From DAHUXN01 sp963729815 (GTDB lineage: Bacteria; Acidobacteriota; Terriglobia; Acidiferrales; UBA7541): a DNA stretch of 64,000 nt. This document shows positions 1 to 9,358 of the stretch, piece after piece (the stretch's first letter is position 1; every line of letters begins with the position of its first letter). The position numbers and the translations under genes are program-made. The stretch is from contig CAVSPU010000006.1 in assembly GCA_963729815.1 (NCBI GenBank), forward strand, positions 37,411 to 101,410, read 5' to 3'. Below the pieces are notes generated by a model, which saw only the letters and a program-made list of their open reading frames with translations, did no database searches and was not told the origin of the DNA.

Positions 1-1
1 C

Positions 2-2197
2 AAGCAGGCTGGCATCGAGATTCCCTCGTTCTGCTATTACCCGGGCCTGGCGCTGCAAGCGGCCTGCCGCATGTGCCTGGTGGAAGTCGAAAAGACTCGC
101 AAAATGGCGACTGCATGCACGCTCATCGCCGAAGAGGGCATGATCGTTCATGCTGACACGCCCGCAGTGCACAAAGCGCGTAAGGATATGCTTGAATTCG
201 TCCTTACGAATCACCCGCTGGATTGCCCGGTATGCGACAAGGGCGGCGAATGCGAATTGCAGGACATGACGTTCACGTACGGCATCGATTACAGCCGGTT
301 CGTCGAGGAAAAACTGCACTATCCCGAAGAGAAATGGTCGCCGATCGTCTATTACGATGCGCCGCGCTGCATTCTCTGCTTCCGGTGCGTGCGCGTTTGC
401 GATGAGGGCATGGACGTGAAGGCGCTGGGCGTCGGTGCACGAGCCGTGCAATCCGTCATTATTCCGAACGAATCCGGCCAGCTCGCCTGCGAAGAATGCG
501 GGATGTGCATCGATATTTGCCCCGTTGGCGCGCTCACGAGCGGAACATACCGCTATCAAACACGCCCGTGGGAAATGAAGTATTTCGGCACAGCTTGTGG
601 CCATTGCTCAAACGGCTGCAAAACGACGCTTTCGATCCGCAATAACGAGATCCTGCGCGCGAACAACCGCGATCACTCGGGAGTCAACGGCGAATTCCTG
701 TGCGTCAAGGGCCGCTACGGGTACGACTTCACGGTCAACGCGGAGCGCATTCGCCAGCCGCTCATTCGCAAGAACGGCACATTCGAGCCAGCAACCTGGG
801 AGGACGCGATTGAAGAAGTCGCGCTCCGGCTCAAGCAAGTCCACGACACGCATGGCGCTGCGGCAATCGGGGTGATTGGCTCGAACCACACGACCAACGA
901 AGAAAATTACCTGCTCAATCGATTCGCGCGCGCGACCCTGGGCACGAACAACATCGATCATCATCGCACCGCGGACTACGCCGGCCTGGCCGCGGCGCTA
1001 GGCGCGAAAGCCAAGGACTCGATGGCGACCATGGCCCAAATCGAAAGCGCCGGGGCCATTGTTCTGATAGCCAACGACGCGACGCAGCAGAATCCGCTCG
1101 TCGCCTGGCAGATTCGCACGGCAGTCCGCCACCACGGCACGCGTCTTTATATCGTGAATGGCGGCCCGCTGAAGCTTCAACGGCAAGCCACGCATTTTGT
1201 CCAGGTGCCTGCCGGCGGAGAAGCAAGGGCCGTGCGCTGGCTCACCACGGGCAGCAGTGACTTGGATGGAGATACAACCAAGAAGCTTGCCGAACTGAAA
1301 GAGGCGCTCGGCAAGGAAAAAGACGCTGTCATTCTTTTTGGCGCTGGGATTCGTGGCTCGGCAGTGCGTGATCTCGTGAAGTTCGGCTCGAGCCTCGGCG
1401 GCCAGACGCGTTATATGGCTCTTGGTGATTACGCGAACTCACGCGGCGCCGCCGACATGGGAGTCTTTCCCGACCGCTTGCCTGGTTACTCTTCCCTTTC
1501 CGACGCAGCCGAGCGCTCGCGTTTCAGCAAGCTTTGGGGCAAGGAAGTTCCCGCGACCGCCGGAATGAACGCGCGCCAAATGATGCAGGCGGCTCTCGAT
1601 GGCAAGCTCAAGGCTCTTTACGTCGTCGGAGCGAATCCGGTAAAGACTTTCGGCGTAAAGGCGCCCGACAAGCTCGCTGGCGTCGATCTGCTTGTCGTGC
1701 AGGATATGTTCATGACCGAGACGGCACAGCGCGCCGACGTCATCTTGCCAGCTGCTTCGACCTACGAAAAGGACGGCACGCTGACGAATACGGCCGGCGA
1801 ACTCCAGATGGTGCGCCGCGCCGTCGATGCGCAAGGCCCGCGCAGCGATTTCGACCTGCTTCGGATTTTGATTCACCAGCTCGCGCAACTCGGACTCGGC
1901 GCGGGAATCAAGCACCGCACGGCCGAGGCGGTGCTCGAAGAAATTCGGCAAAACGTTCGCGGTTACGACGTTCCGGTGGCAGGCTTGTTGACCGGCGGGT
2001 CGGAGCAAGTCACCTGCGCTCCTTCCTCGGCGGACGGCTCTTACGACGTGGCTGCAGATTTGGTCTTCTCTTCGCAGGATGATTTGTTCACAAGCGGGAC
2101 GCTAGGGCGATACTGCTCGAAGCTCAATTCATGCAAGGAATCTAAGGAAAGACCGTGGAGTTCGACACCCAGCACCCAGTCCTGGTGGTATCGTTAA
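2..2197 (+). CDS. nuoG: NADH-quinone oxidoreductase subunit G, 5'-truncated by window edge
   Basis: The reading frame is open from base 2, so the true start lies upstream of the window. NuoG is the large iron-sulfur subunit of the complex I peripheral arm and passes electrons from the NADH module toward the quinone site. The visible protein has the His/Cys cluster segment (CDKGGECELQD), two 4Fe-4S ferredoxin-type motifs (CILCFRCVRVC and CEECGMCIDICP), then a molybdopterin-oxidoreductase-like 4Fe4S stretch (CGHCSNGC) and the long catalytically inert C-terminal domain. It is first in a tight operon with nuoH, J, K, L, M and N. The 3' end reads 43 bases into nuoH, an unusual overlap; the last ~14 residues are therefore not conserved-looking. 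Identity is certain, the exact C-terminus less so. Confidence 0.96.
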   Translation, partial: KQAGIEIPSFCYYPGLALQAACRMCLVEVEKTRKMATACTLIAEEGMIVHADTPAVHKARKDMLEFVLTNHPLDCPVCDKGGECELQDMTFTYGIDYSRFVEEKLHYPEEKWSPIVYYDAPRCILCFRCVRVCDEGMDVKALGVGARAVQSVIIPNESGQLACEECGMCIDICPVGALTSGTYRYQTRPWEMKYFGTACGHCSNGCKTTLSIRNNEILRANNRDHSGVNGEFLCVKGRYGYDFTVNAERIRQPLIRKNGTFEPATWEDAIEEVALRLKQVHDTHGAAAIGVIGSNHTTNEENYLLNRFARATLGTNNIDHHRTADYAGLAAALGAKAKDSMATMAQIESAGAIVLIANDATQQNPLVAWQIRTAVRHHGTRLYIVNGGPLKLQRQATHFVQVPAGGEARAVRWLTTGSSDLDGDTTKKLAELKEALGKEKDAVILFGAGIRGSAVRDLVKFGSSLGGQTRYMALGDYANSRGAADMGVFPDRLPGYSSLSDAAERSRFSKLWGKEVPATAGMNARQMMQAALDGKLKALYVVGANPVKTFGVKAPDKLAGVDLLVVQDMFMTETAQRADVILPAASTYEKDGTLTNTAGELQMVRRAVDAQGPRSDFDLLRILIHQLAQLGLGAGIKHRTAEAVLEEIRQNVRGYDVPVAGLLTGGSEQVTCAPSSADGSYDVAADLVFSSQDDLFTSGTLGRYCSKLNSCKESKERPWSSTPSTQSWWYR

Positions 2198-3366
2198 TTA
2201 AAATTGTCATCGCGCTTTTTGTGGTGATGACGGCGCTCGCCTACCTCACTTGGTTCGAGCGGAAGGTTGTCGCTCGCATTCAGTCGCGCTGGGGCCCCTA
2301 CTGGGTGGGCCCGCACGGATTGCTGCAGCCGCTCGCTGACGGCATCAAGTTTCTTTTCAAGGAAGACATCGTCCCGCCGATGGCGGACAAAATCTCTTAC
2401 GTGCTTGCGCCGTTCCTCGCGCTGGCATTGGCGCTGACGACCCTTGCGCTGATTCCTATCGGGCCGGCGACCATCAACATTCTCGGGCAGCCAACTCAGC
2501 TCGTCATTTCGCACAGCCCCATCGCGCTGATTTTGCTCTTCGCCATCAGTTCCATCGGCATTTACGCCGTGGTGCTCGCCGGATGGTCATCGAACAGCAA
2601 ATATCCGCTCATGGGCGGACTGCGCAGTTCCGCACAGATGATCAGCTATGAAGTTTCGCTGACGCTTTCTGTCGTGGGCGTGCTGCTTCTTGCGGGCTCA
2701 TTCGATTTTTACAACATTGTCGGCCACCAAGAGGGCCACTGGTTCCATTTGATCCCGAAATGGCTGATTATTCCGCAATTCTTCGGGTTCCTTTGCTATT
2801 TGACCGCCGCGATCGCCGAAACCAATCGCGTGCCGTTCGATTTGCCCGAAGCCGAGACGGAGCTCGTCGCCGGCTTCCATACGGAATATTCAAGCTTCAA
2901 ATTCGCGATGTTCTTCATGGCCGAATACGCCAACATGATCACGGTTTCCTGCCTCGCGACGCTGCTTTTCCTCGGCGGCTGGCTCTCGCCTTTCGGAGCG
3001 TCGTGGCGCTGGCCACTCTACTTGCCCGCGGCCGGCCTGATTCTTGGCGGCATCGCCATGATTGTCGGCGGATTGCGCAGCGTGCAGTGGAACGCCAAGG
3101 CTGTTTTCCCGGTTCTCGGAATCGTCTGCATCGGCGTGGGCTATCTTTGTACGTTCGCATCGGTCATGCCAGTGATTCAGGGGCCGTTCTGGTTCATGCT
3201 GAAAGTTTTCTTCCTGCTATTTTTCTACGTTTGGGCGCGCGGCACGCTTCCCCGCTTCCGCTATGACCAGCTTATGTCATTCGGATGGAAATTCCTGTTG
3301 CCGCTGTCGCTGGCGAATCTCGTGGTGACGAGCCTCGTCGTCGTGCTTCTCAGGAGCCGCGGATGA
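2155..3366 (+). CDS. nuoH: NADH-quinone oxidoreductase subunit H with extra membrane segments
   Basis: NuoH is the membrane subunit that forms the quinone-access chamber of complex I. Hallmarks are ERKVVARIQSRWGP near residue 36, the EDIVPP loop at 70-75, and AETNRVPFDLPEAETELVAG at 221-240. The GTG start is preceded by AAGGAAAG at normal spacing. At 403 residues it is some 60-70 longer than typical NuoH. The surplus lies at about 282-342, between the usual seventh and eighth helices, and reads as two additional hydrophobic segments before the conserved TLPRFRYDQLM motif. The stop overlaps the nuoJ start as ATGA. Confidence 0.96.
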   Translation: MEFDTQHPVLVVSLIKIVIALFVVMTALAYLTWFERKVVARIQSRWGPYWVGPHGLLQPLADGIKFLFKEDIVPPMADKISYVLAPFLALALALTTLALIPIGPATINILGQPTQLVISHSPIALILLFAISSIGIYAVVLAGWSSNSKYPLMGGLRSSAQMISYEVSLTLSVVGVLLLAGSFDFYNIVGHQEGHWFHLIPKWLIIPQFFGFLCYLTAAIAETNRVPFDLPEAETELVAGFHTEYSSFKFAMFFMAEYANMITVSCLATLLFLGGWLSPFGASWRWPLYLPAAGLILGGIAMIVGGLRSVQWNAKAVFPVLGIVCIGVGYLCTFASVMPVIQGPFWFMLKVFFLLFFYVWARGTLPRFRYDQLMSFGWKFLLPLSLANLVVTSLVVVLLRSRG

Positions 3367-3878
3367 GCGTGGCGCTGCTTGTTTTTATTGCCTGCGGCGC
3401 ATTGGCGATCCTCGGCGCGCTCGGGCTGATTTTTGCGCGAGAACCGATTCACAGCGCGCTCTCGCTCATCCTGGTAATGATTGCCCTCGCTGTGCTCTAT
3501 CTCTTGCTTGGCGCGGCTTTCATTGCGGCCATACAGATCCTCGTCTACGGCGGCGCGATCATGGTCTTGTTCGTTTTTGTGATCATGCTGCTCAATGCCG
3601 GGGAAGAGGTGCGCACGAACCTCAGCCGCCTGGCGCGATGGGCGGGCCTGCCTTTGGCGATTTTCTTCCTGATCGAGATTTCCTACTTTTTGTCCCACGC
3701 ATACGGGAGCAGGGGCGCGCTTACCGCCGGAGGGAGCGTGGCCGGGCCGGTCACGGCATCCACCACGGACCTCTCGCTGAAACTGTTTACGGAATTCGTG
3801 CTGCCGTTCGAACTGACGTCGATATTAATTCTCATCGCGGTGATTGGGGCGATCGTGCTCGCCAAGAAGGAGTCATAG
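3363..3878 (+). CDS. nuoJ: NADH-quinone oxidoreductase subunit J
   Basis: NuoJ is a hydrophobic complex I membrane subunit of 171 residues with about five transmembrane helices. The segment AAFIAAIQILVYGGAIMVLF, with its helix-3 pi-bulge region, is diagnostic of the family. The ATG at 3363 was chosen because it overlaps the nuoH stop as ATGA, the expected translational coupling; the open frame extends further upstream only as a shadow inside nuoH. nuoK follows after 2 bases. In most operons nuoI would sit between nuoH and nuoJ, but it is absent here. Confidence 0.94.
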   Translation: MSVALLVFIACGALAILGALGLIFAREPIHSALSLILVMIALAVLYLLLGAAFIAAIQILVYGGAIMVLFVFVIMLLNAGEEVRTNLSRLARWAGLPLAIFFLIEISYFLSHAYGSRGALTAGGSVAGPVTASTTDLSLKLFTEFVLPFELTSILILIAVIGAIVLAKKES

Positions 3879-3880
3879 CG

Positions 3881-4183
3881 ATGGTGCCGATTTCGTACTA
3901 CATCATTTTGAGCGCCGTGCTTTTTGGCCTGGGCGTGGTGGCTTTTGTTTTCAAGCGCAATATCATCACGATTTTCATGTCCATCGAGCTGATGCTCAAC
4001 GCCGTGAATCTCGCGTTTGTGGCATTCAGCCGCGAATTCAATCAGCTCGACGGCTTGGTTTTCGTTTTCTTTGTGATTGTGGTGGCCGCTGCGGAAGCGG
4101 CCGTGGGGCTTGCGATCGTCATGGTGATCGCGCGCAATCGCAAGTCGCTCAACGTTGAAGACGTGAATTTGCTCAAGTTCTAA
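3881..4183 (+). CDS. nuoK: NADH-quinone oxidoreductase subunit K
   Basis: NuoK is a 100-residue three-helix subunit of the complex I proton-translocating membrane arm, related to MrpC. The sequence contains the two conserved membrane glutamates, in MSIELMLNAVNL and in VAAAEAAVGLAIV, which belong to the proton path. The ATG follows the nuoJ stop by 2 bases and is preceded by AAGGAG within the nuoJ tail. The length matches the family. Confidence 0.95.
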   Translation: MVPISYYIILSAVLFGLGVVAFVFKRNIITIFMSIELMLNAVNLAFVAFSREFNQLDGLVFVFFVIVVAAAEAAVGLAIVMVIARNRKSLNVEDVNLLKF

Positions 4184-4192
4184 GCGAAACGA

Positions 4193-6151
4193 ATGTTCAT
4201 ACTCGATCATCTCTGGATCATCATCGCCCTGCCGCTGGCGGGGTCGATGCTGACGCTGCTGGCTGGCCGCCATTGGCCGAAAAAGGTCGTCAATCTTTCG
4301 AGCGTCGGCTTCGTCGTGCTCGCGTTTCTCTCCTACTGCGAATTGGTCCGAGAGTTCTTCGCGCTACCTGCAAGCCAGATTCCCTGGATTCAGGATTACT
4401 TCACGTGGATGACGGCGGGGAGCTTCCGAGTCGATTTCACGCTTCAGGTCGACCAGCTCACTATCGTGATGCTCGGCGTGGTCACGTTCGTGGGCATGCT
4501 CATTCACATTTACTCGGTCGGCTACATGGCGCACGAAGAAGGCTACTCCCGCTTCTTCGCCGAGATGAATCTCTTCATGTTCTTCATGCTCACGCTGGTG
4601 ATGGCCGCAAACCTCGTGCTCATGTTCGTAGGCTGGGAGGGCGTAGGACTCTGCAGCTACCTGCTGATCAGCTTCTTTTTCCAGAAGAAATCGGCGGCCG
4701 ACGCGGGCAAGAAGGCTTTTATCACCACGCGCATCGGCGATTTCGGCTTCACCATCGGCATTTTGATGGCCTTCTGGCTCTTCCAGTCCGTCGATTACAA
4801 AACGATGTTCGCCACGGCGGCGAATATGCCCGTCGAAGGCATGCACCACTGGGGCGCGCTGACGGCGATTTGCTTACTCCTTCTGGCTGGCGCCGTTGGC
4901 AAATCCGCTCAGCTTCCTCTATACGTCTGGCTCCCGGACGCGATGGAGGGCCCCACACCGGTCAGCGCATTGATCCACGCCGCCACCATGGTCACGGCCG
5001 GCGTTTACATGGTGGCGCGCATGAACGTGCTTTTCAGCCGCGCGCCGGCCGCCATGCTCGCCGTGGCGATCATCGGAGCAGTCACGGCGTTTTATGCGGC
5101 CACGATCGGCTTGGCGCAAAACGACATCAAGAAGGTCCTCGCCTATTCCACGATTTCGCAGCTTGGCTACATGTTCCTCGCCTGCGGTGTGGGCGCATAT
5201 GCCGCTGGCATTTTCCATCTGATGACGCACGCGTTTTTCAAGGCCCTGCTCTTCCTGGCCGCGGGCAGCGTGATCCACGCGATGGGCGGCGAACAGGATA
5301 TGTGGCGCATGGGCGGCCTGCGAAAGAAGATTCCGTGGACCTATGCCACAATGCTGGCCGCGACGCTCGCCATTTGCGGCGCGCCGCTCTTTGCCGGCTT
5401 CTTCAGCAAGGACGAAATCCTTTTCGACGCGTATTCCGGCCCGAACGCGAACATCCTTCTCTACGCTTTGGGCCTCGCTGGCGCGCTGATCACCGCGTGC
5501 TACATGTTTCGCCTGATTTTCCTGACGTTCCACGGCAAGCCGCGCTTCGACGAGCACCATGTCCATGTGCACGAATCGCCGAAGGTCATGCTGGTGCCGT
5601 TGGTGATTCTTGGGATTCTGTCGATTATCGGCGGCTGGTTTGTTCTTCCGGTCTACTGGGGTGGCAAGGACTATTTCAAGGGTTTCCTCGATCCGGTATT
5701 TAATTCGTCGCAGCAATTGGCGATGCAATCGCACCCTGGATGGACCGAGCCGCCGCAATCGCTGGAGTTCCAGATGGCAGCAATCGCTGTGGTCGTCGCA
5801 CTCATTGGGTTCCTCATCGCGCTCTATTTATACATTCTCAAGCCGCAAGCGTCGAAGAAGCTCGCGCAGTCGCTGCACCCGATTTACGAGCTTCTCTCGC
5901 ACAAGTACTACGTTGACGAGATTTATGGTGCGCTCATCATCGGCCCGATCGTCTGGCTGTCGCGCAACGTCCTCTGGAAAATCATCGACGTGAAGCTCAT
6001 CGACGGCACGGTGAACGGCGCCGCGTTCCTCTCGCGCGAAACCGGCAGCGGCCTGCGCCATATCCAGAGCGGCAACACGAGGAGCTATGCAGCATGGGTG
6101 GTCGTGGGCGCTGTGGCAGTCACTTTGTTTTTCGTCTGGATGGTGAGGTAG
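4193..6151 (+). CDS. nuoL: NADH-quinone oxidoreductase subunit L
   Basis: NuoL is the distal antiporter-like proton-pumping subunit of complex I and carries the long lateral helix. The 652-residue protein shows the Proton_antipo_N region, then the conserved antiporter core (GWEGVGLCSYLLI, LPLYVWLPDAMEGPTPVSALIHAATMVTAG, and the lysine-bearing IKKVLAYSTISQLGYM), and a C-terminal extension ending in a final helix (VVVGAVAVTLFFVWM). The conserved pump residues Glu (GWEGVG) and Lys/His in the core are present. It begins 9 bases after nuoK and ends 1 base before nuoM. Confidence 0.96.
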   Translation: MFILDHLWIIIALPLAGSMLTLLAGRHWPKKVVNLSSVGFVVLAFLSYCELVREFFALPASQIPWIQDYFTWMTAGSFRVDFTLQVDQLTIVMLGVVTFVGMLIHIYSVGYMAHEEGYSRFFAEMNLFMFFMLTLVMAANLVLMFVGWEGVGLCSYLLISFFFQKKSAADAGKKAFITTRIGDFGFTIGILMAFWLFQSVDYKTMFATAANMPVEGMHHWGALTAICLLLLAGAVGKSAQLPLYVWLPDAMEGPTPVSALIHAATMVTAGVYMVARMNVLFSRAPAAMLAVAIIGAVTAFYAATIGLAQNDIKKVLAYSTISQLGYMFLACGVGAYAAGIFHLMTHAFFKALLFLAAGSVIHAMGGEQDMWRMGGLRKKIPWTYATMLAATLAICGAPLFAGFFSKDEILFDAYSGPNANILLYALGLAGALITACYMFRLIFLTFHGKPRFDEHHVHVHESPKVMLVPLVILGILSIIGGWFVLPVYWGGKDYFKGFLDPVFNSSQQLAMQSHPGWTEPPQSLEFQMAAIAVVVALIGFLIALYLYILKPQASKKLAQSLHPIYELLSHKYYVDEIYGALIIGPIVWLSRNVLWKIIDVKLIDGTVNGAAFLSRETGSGLRHIQSGNTRSYAAWVVVGAVAVTLFFVWMVR

Positions 6152-6152
6152 C

Positions 6153-7775
6153 GTGGCGGACCATAATTACTTGCTGACGGTGCTCACGTTCTTCCCGCTG
6201 CTGGGAACGTTCGCTCTGCTCTTACTCAAGGGCGACGATCACGTCTGGATCCGGCGGCTGGCGCTGGTCACGTCTGTCGTCGAGTTCATCATTTCCCTTC
6301 TCCTGCTGCGCGGATTCGACCTTACGGTCGGCGGATATCAATTCGAGGAAGTCTACGACTGGATTCCGAACCTGCATATTCACTATCACATGGGGATCGA
6401 CGGCATCAGCCTCTTCCTCATCCTGTTGACTACATTCCTGACTCCTCTCGCCGTGCTCTGCTCCTGGAACAGCATCCACGAGCACGTCAAAGAGTTTTTC
6501 GCCATGCTGCTAGTCCTGGAAATGGGCATGGTTGGCGTTTTCTGCTCGCTCGATCTTTTCCTTTTCTTCCTCTTCTGGGAAGTGATGCTGATTCCCATGT
6601 ACTTTCTCATCGGCATCTGGGGCCACGGGCGAAAAATCTATGCCGCGCTGAAATTCATTTTGTACACGATGTTCGGCTCGATTCTGATGCTGGTCGCCAT
6701 CCTGTGGCTTTATCGCCTGAGCGGCGCCGCCGGCAATCCGACATTCGATTTACCGGTGATTCAGCAGATGTTGTCTTCCGGCCAGATCTCCTTGCACGGG
6801 CATACGGAGTTGCTGCTCTTCCTGGCGTTCATGCTGGCCTTTGCGATCAAAGTTCCGTTGTTCCCGTTGCATACATGGCTGCCTGACGCGCACACCGAAG
6901 CGCCAACCGCGGGATCCGTCATTCTTGCCGGCGTGCTGCTGAAAATGGGCACGTATGGCATGCTGCGCTTCTGCCTGCCGCTCTTCCCGGAGGCATCGCA
7001 TCGGGCGGCCCCATTCGTCGCGACTCTAGCGATCATAGGCATCATCTATGCGGCGCTCGTCGCCATGGTCCAGACGGACCTGAAACGCCTGGTCGCCTAT
7101 ACCTCCGTCAGCCACCTGGGCTTCGTCGTCCTGGGCATATTCGTGTTCAACCCAACCGCCATGGAAGGCGCGATCTACCAGATGTTGAACCATGGCGTTT
7201 CCACCGGAGTGCTTTTCCTTGTGTGCGGCATGCTCTACGATCGCCGCCATACATACCAGATGAGCGAGTATGGTGGCCTGGCAAAGCCCATGCCGATTCT
7301 CTGCGCGTTTTTCCTGTTCGCGTGCCTGTCGTCGCTGGCCCTGCCGATGCTCAATGGCTTCGTCGGCGAATTCATGATTTTGATCGGCGTGTTTGACGCG
7401 CAGCATTTCGCCTGGGCGTCATGGGCCGCGACGGGCGCGATTCTTTCTGCCGTGTACTTGCTGTGGGCGTATCAGCGCGTGGCACTCGAAAAAGTCACGG
7501 TGGAGAAAAATCAGAATCTGCCCGACGCTTCCGGCCGCGAACGATTGATCCTGATCGTCGCTTCGCTCGTGATTCTTTTCATGGGCATCTTCTCTCCGCT
7601 CTTCACGCGCCGGATGGACGCCACGACGAATGATCTCCTCGAACAGGTGAATAGCCGCAAGAGCTACGACGCGCGTGCACATCGCCCCGCCGCACCCAAT
7701 GTTCAGCCGGCGCAGCCGACCACGCATGAACTGGCCATGCGCGCTGTCACATTAGAAAGGCGGACTCAGCCGTAA
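6153..7775 (+). CDS. nuoM: NADH-quinone oxidoreductase subunit M
   Basis: NuoM is the middle antiporter-like pump subunit of complex I. The 540-residue protein has the NuoM signature HYHMGIDGISLFLILLTTFL, the glutamate helix (FFLFWEVMLIPMYFLIGIWG), the KVPLFPLHTWLPDAHTEAPT loop and DLKRLVAYTSVSHLGFV. The start is GTG one base after the nuoL stop. The C-terminal ~60 residues after the last helix are hydrophilic and rich in Ala, Pro and Gln. The stop overlaps the nuoN ATG by one base. Confidence 0.96.
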   Translation: MADHNYLLTVLTFFPLLGTFALLLLKGDDHVWIRRLALVTSVVEFIISLLLLRGFDLTVGGYQFEEVYDWIPNLHIHYHMGIDGISLFLILLTTFLTPLAVLCSWNSIHEHVKEFFAMLLVLEMGMVGVFCSLDLFLFFLFWEVMLIPMYFLIGIWGHGRKIYAALKFILYTMFGSILMLVAILWLYRLSGAAGNPTFDLPVIQQMLSSGQISLHGHTELLLFLAFMLAFAIKVPLFPLHTWLPDAHTEAPTAGSVILAGVLLKMGTYGMLRFCLPLFPEASHRAAPFVATLAIIGIIYAALVAMVQTDLKRLVAYTSVSHLGFVVLGIFVFNPTAMEGAIYQMLNHGVSTGVLFLVCGMLYDRRHTYQMSEYGGLAKPMPILCAFFLFACLSSLALPMLNGFVGEFMILIGVFDAQHFAWASWAATGAILSAVYLLWAYQRVALEKVTVEKNQNLPDASGRERLILIVASLVILFMGIFSPLFTRRMDATTNDLLEQVNSRKSYDARAHRPAAPNVQPAQPTTHELAMRAVTLERRTQP

Positions 7776-9217
7776 TGTTCCCTCCGGTCCAAGATCTTTA
7801 CCGGCTCGCACCCGAGATCGTCCTCTGCGTTTTCGGCATGCTCATCATGCTCATCGACCCGTTCGTCGCCGAAGGGCGCAAGCGTTCCATGGGCTGGCTC
7901 GGCCTTGCGGGCACGGTGGCTGCTCTGATTTCGCTGCACTGGGCGTGGCAAAACGCGGGTTCGGCTTATTCCGGCCTGCTGCGCTTCGACATGTTCAGCC
8001 TGTTCGTGCACTGCATCGTGATCGGCGTCGCAGCGCTGGGGATTCTCGGCTCGTTTGAATATCTGGACCACGAAAACATCCAGCGCGGTGAATACTACGC
8101 GCTGATTCTGTTCGCCACGGCAGGCATGGGAATCCTCGCGGGTGCCAATGAGCTGGTTACGGCCTTTGTCGGCCTCGAGATGAGCTCCATTTCCACGTAC
8201 ATTCTCGCTGGCTTCCGCCGCAACGCTCTGAAATCCAACGAAGCCTCGCTGAAGTATTTCCTGCTCGGCTCGTTTGCCACGGCGTTTTTCTTGTACGGCA
8301 TCGCGCTCACGTATGGCGCCACGCGCAGCACGCGCTTCGACGTTGTCAGCCAGGCAATCGCCGCGCATGGCTCCGGCGCTCTCCTGATCCTCGGCCTCGG
8401 CCTGATTTTCATCGGCTTGGGATTCAAAGTTGTCGCCGCGCCATTCCAGATTTACGGGCCTGACGTCTACGAAGGCGCGCCCACGCCAGTCACCGCGATT
8501 CTCGCGTGCGGCCCGAAGGCCGCCGCGTTCGCCGTGATGCTCCGCATTTTCTATACCGCGTTTGGCAGCACGTCGCATGTCTGGTTCTGGGCCATTTGGA
8601 TCTCCGCGGTGCTGTCGATGTGCATCGGGAACTTCGCCGCCATCGTGCAATCCAACGTGAAGCGCATGCTGGCCTATTCGTCCATCGCGCATGCGGGCTA
8701 CATCCTGGTCGCGTTTGTCGCCGCAACGGAATTGGGTTCGGCCGCCGTGCTCTTTTATCTTGCCGGTTACGCCGCCATGACTCTTGGCGCATTCCTCATC
8801 GTCGCGCATGTCGGCGGCACGGGCGAACGCCGCCTCGACATCGCCGATTACGCCGGCCTCGGCACGAAGCAGCCCTGGGTCGCTGCGTGCTTCTCGCTTT
8901 TCTTGTTCTCGCTGCTTGGATTGCCTGCCACGGCGGGCTTTCTCGGCAAGTTCTATGCCTTCTCAGCGGCGCTCGATAGCCGGCTCGTTTGGCTCGTGGT
9001 CATCGCGGGCATCAACAGCGTGATTGGCGCGTATTACTACCTGAAGGTCGTCGTCGCGATGTACTTCTGGGAGCCGAACAACGAATGGACGCCGGCGCCC
9101 GTGCACGCGCCCATGCTCATTGCTTTGCTGCTCGCTGCCCTGGGCACGCTCTACCTCGGCATCCTGCCCAACCGCGTCATGGAGTGGGCTCTGGCCTCCG
9201 CGCGATCTCTGCACTGA
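7775..9217 (+). CDS. nuoN: NADH-quinone oxidoreductase subunit N
   Basis: NuoN is the antiporter-like pump subunit of complex I closest to the K/J subunits. The 480-residue protein contains GLEMSSISTYILAGF, the characteristic GFKVVAAPFQIYGPDVYEGA motif and NVKRMLAYSSIAHAGYI. Its ATG overlaps the nuoM TAA by one base, so translation is coupled. It is the last gene of the operon; the next gene is convergent (atpE, - strand). Confidence 0.96.
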   Translation: MFPPVQDLYRLAPEIVLCVFGMLIMLIDPFVAEGRKRSMGWLGLAGTVAALISLHWAWQNAGSAYSGLLRFDMFSLFVHCIVIGVAALGILGSFEYLDHENIQRGEYYALILFATAGMGILAGANELVTAFVGLEMSSISTYILAGFRRNALKSNEASLKYFLLGSFATAFFLYGIALTYGATRSTRFDVVSQAIAAHGSGALLILGLGLIFIGLGFKVVAAPFQIYGPDVYEGAPTPVTAILACGPKAAAFAVMLRIFYTAFGSTSHVWFWAIWISAVLSMCIGNFAAIVQSNVKRMLAYSSIAHAGYILVAFVAATELGSAAVLFYLAGYAAMTLGAFLIVAHVGGTGERRLDIADYAGLGTKQPWVAACFSLFLFSLLGLPATAGFLGKFYAFSAALDSRLVWLVVIAGINSVIGAYYYLKVVVAMYFWEPNNEWTPAPVHAPMLIALLLAALGTLYLGILPNRVMEWALASARSLH

Positions 9218-9281
9218 CCGTCGCCCGCTTCCCTGCTCGCCATACCTGGTAGTCAGACCAACCGGACGGAATCATCAGCAA

Positions 9282-9318
9282 AAGAAAAGACCCGGAAGCT
9301 CGTCTGCAAGCCTCCGGG
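9282..9318 (-). terminator. Rho-independent terminator of the Fo operon
   Basis: A 10-bp stem with one mismatch (CCCGGAAGCT at 9291-9300 against AGCCTCCGGG at 9309-9318) encloses an 8-base loop. On the - strand it is followed by a U-rich tract, the complement of GCAAAAGAAAAGA at 9278-9290. This fits termination of the leftward atp transcript 40 bases past atpE. No separate U-rich signal is seen for nuoN on the + strand. Confidence 0.7.
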
Positions 9319-9358
9319 CCGCGGACCCTCTTATTGCGCGATGGCTGATTGATCGAAG

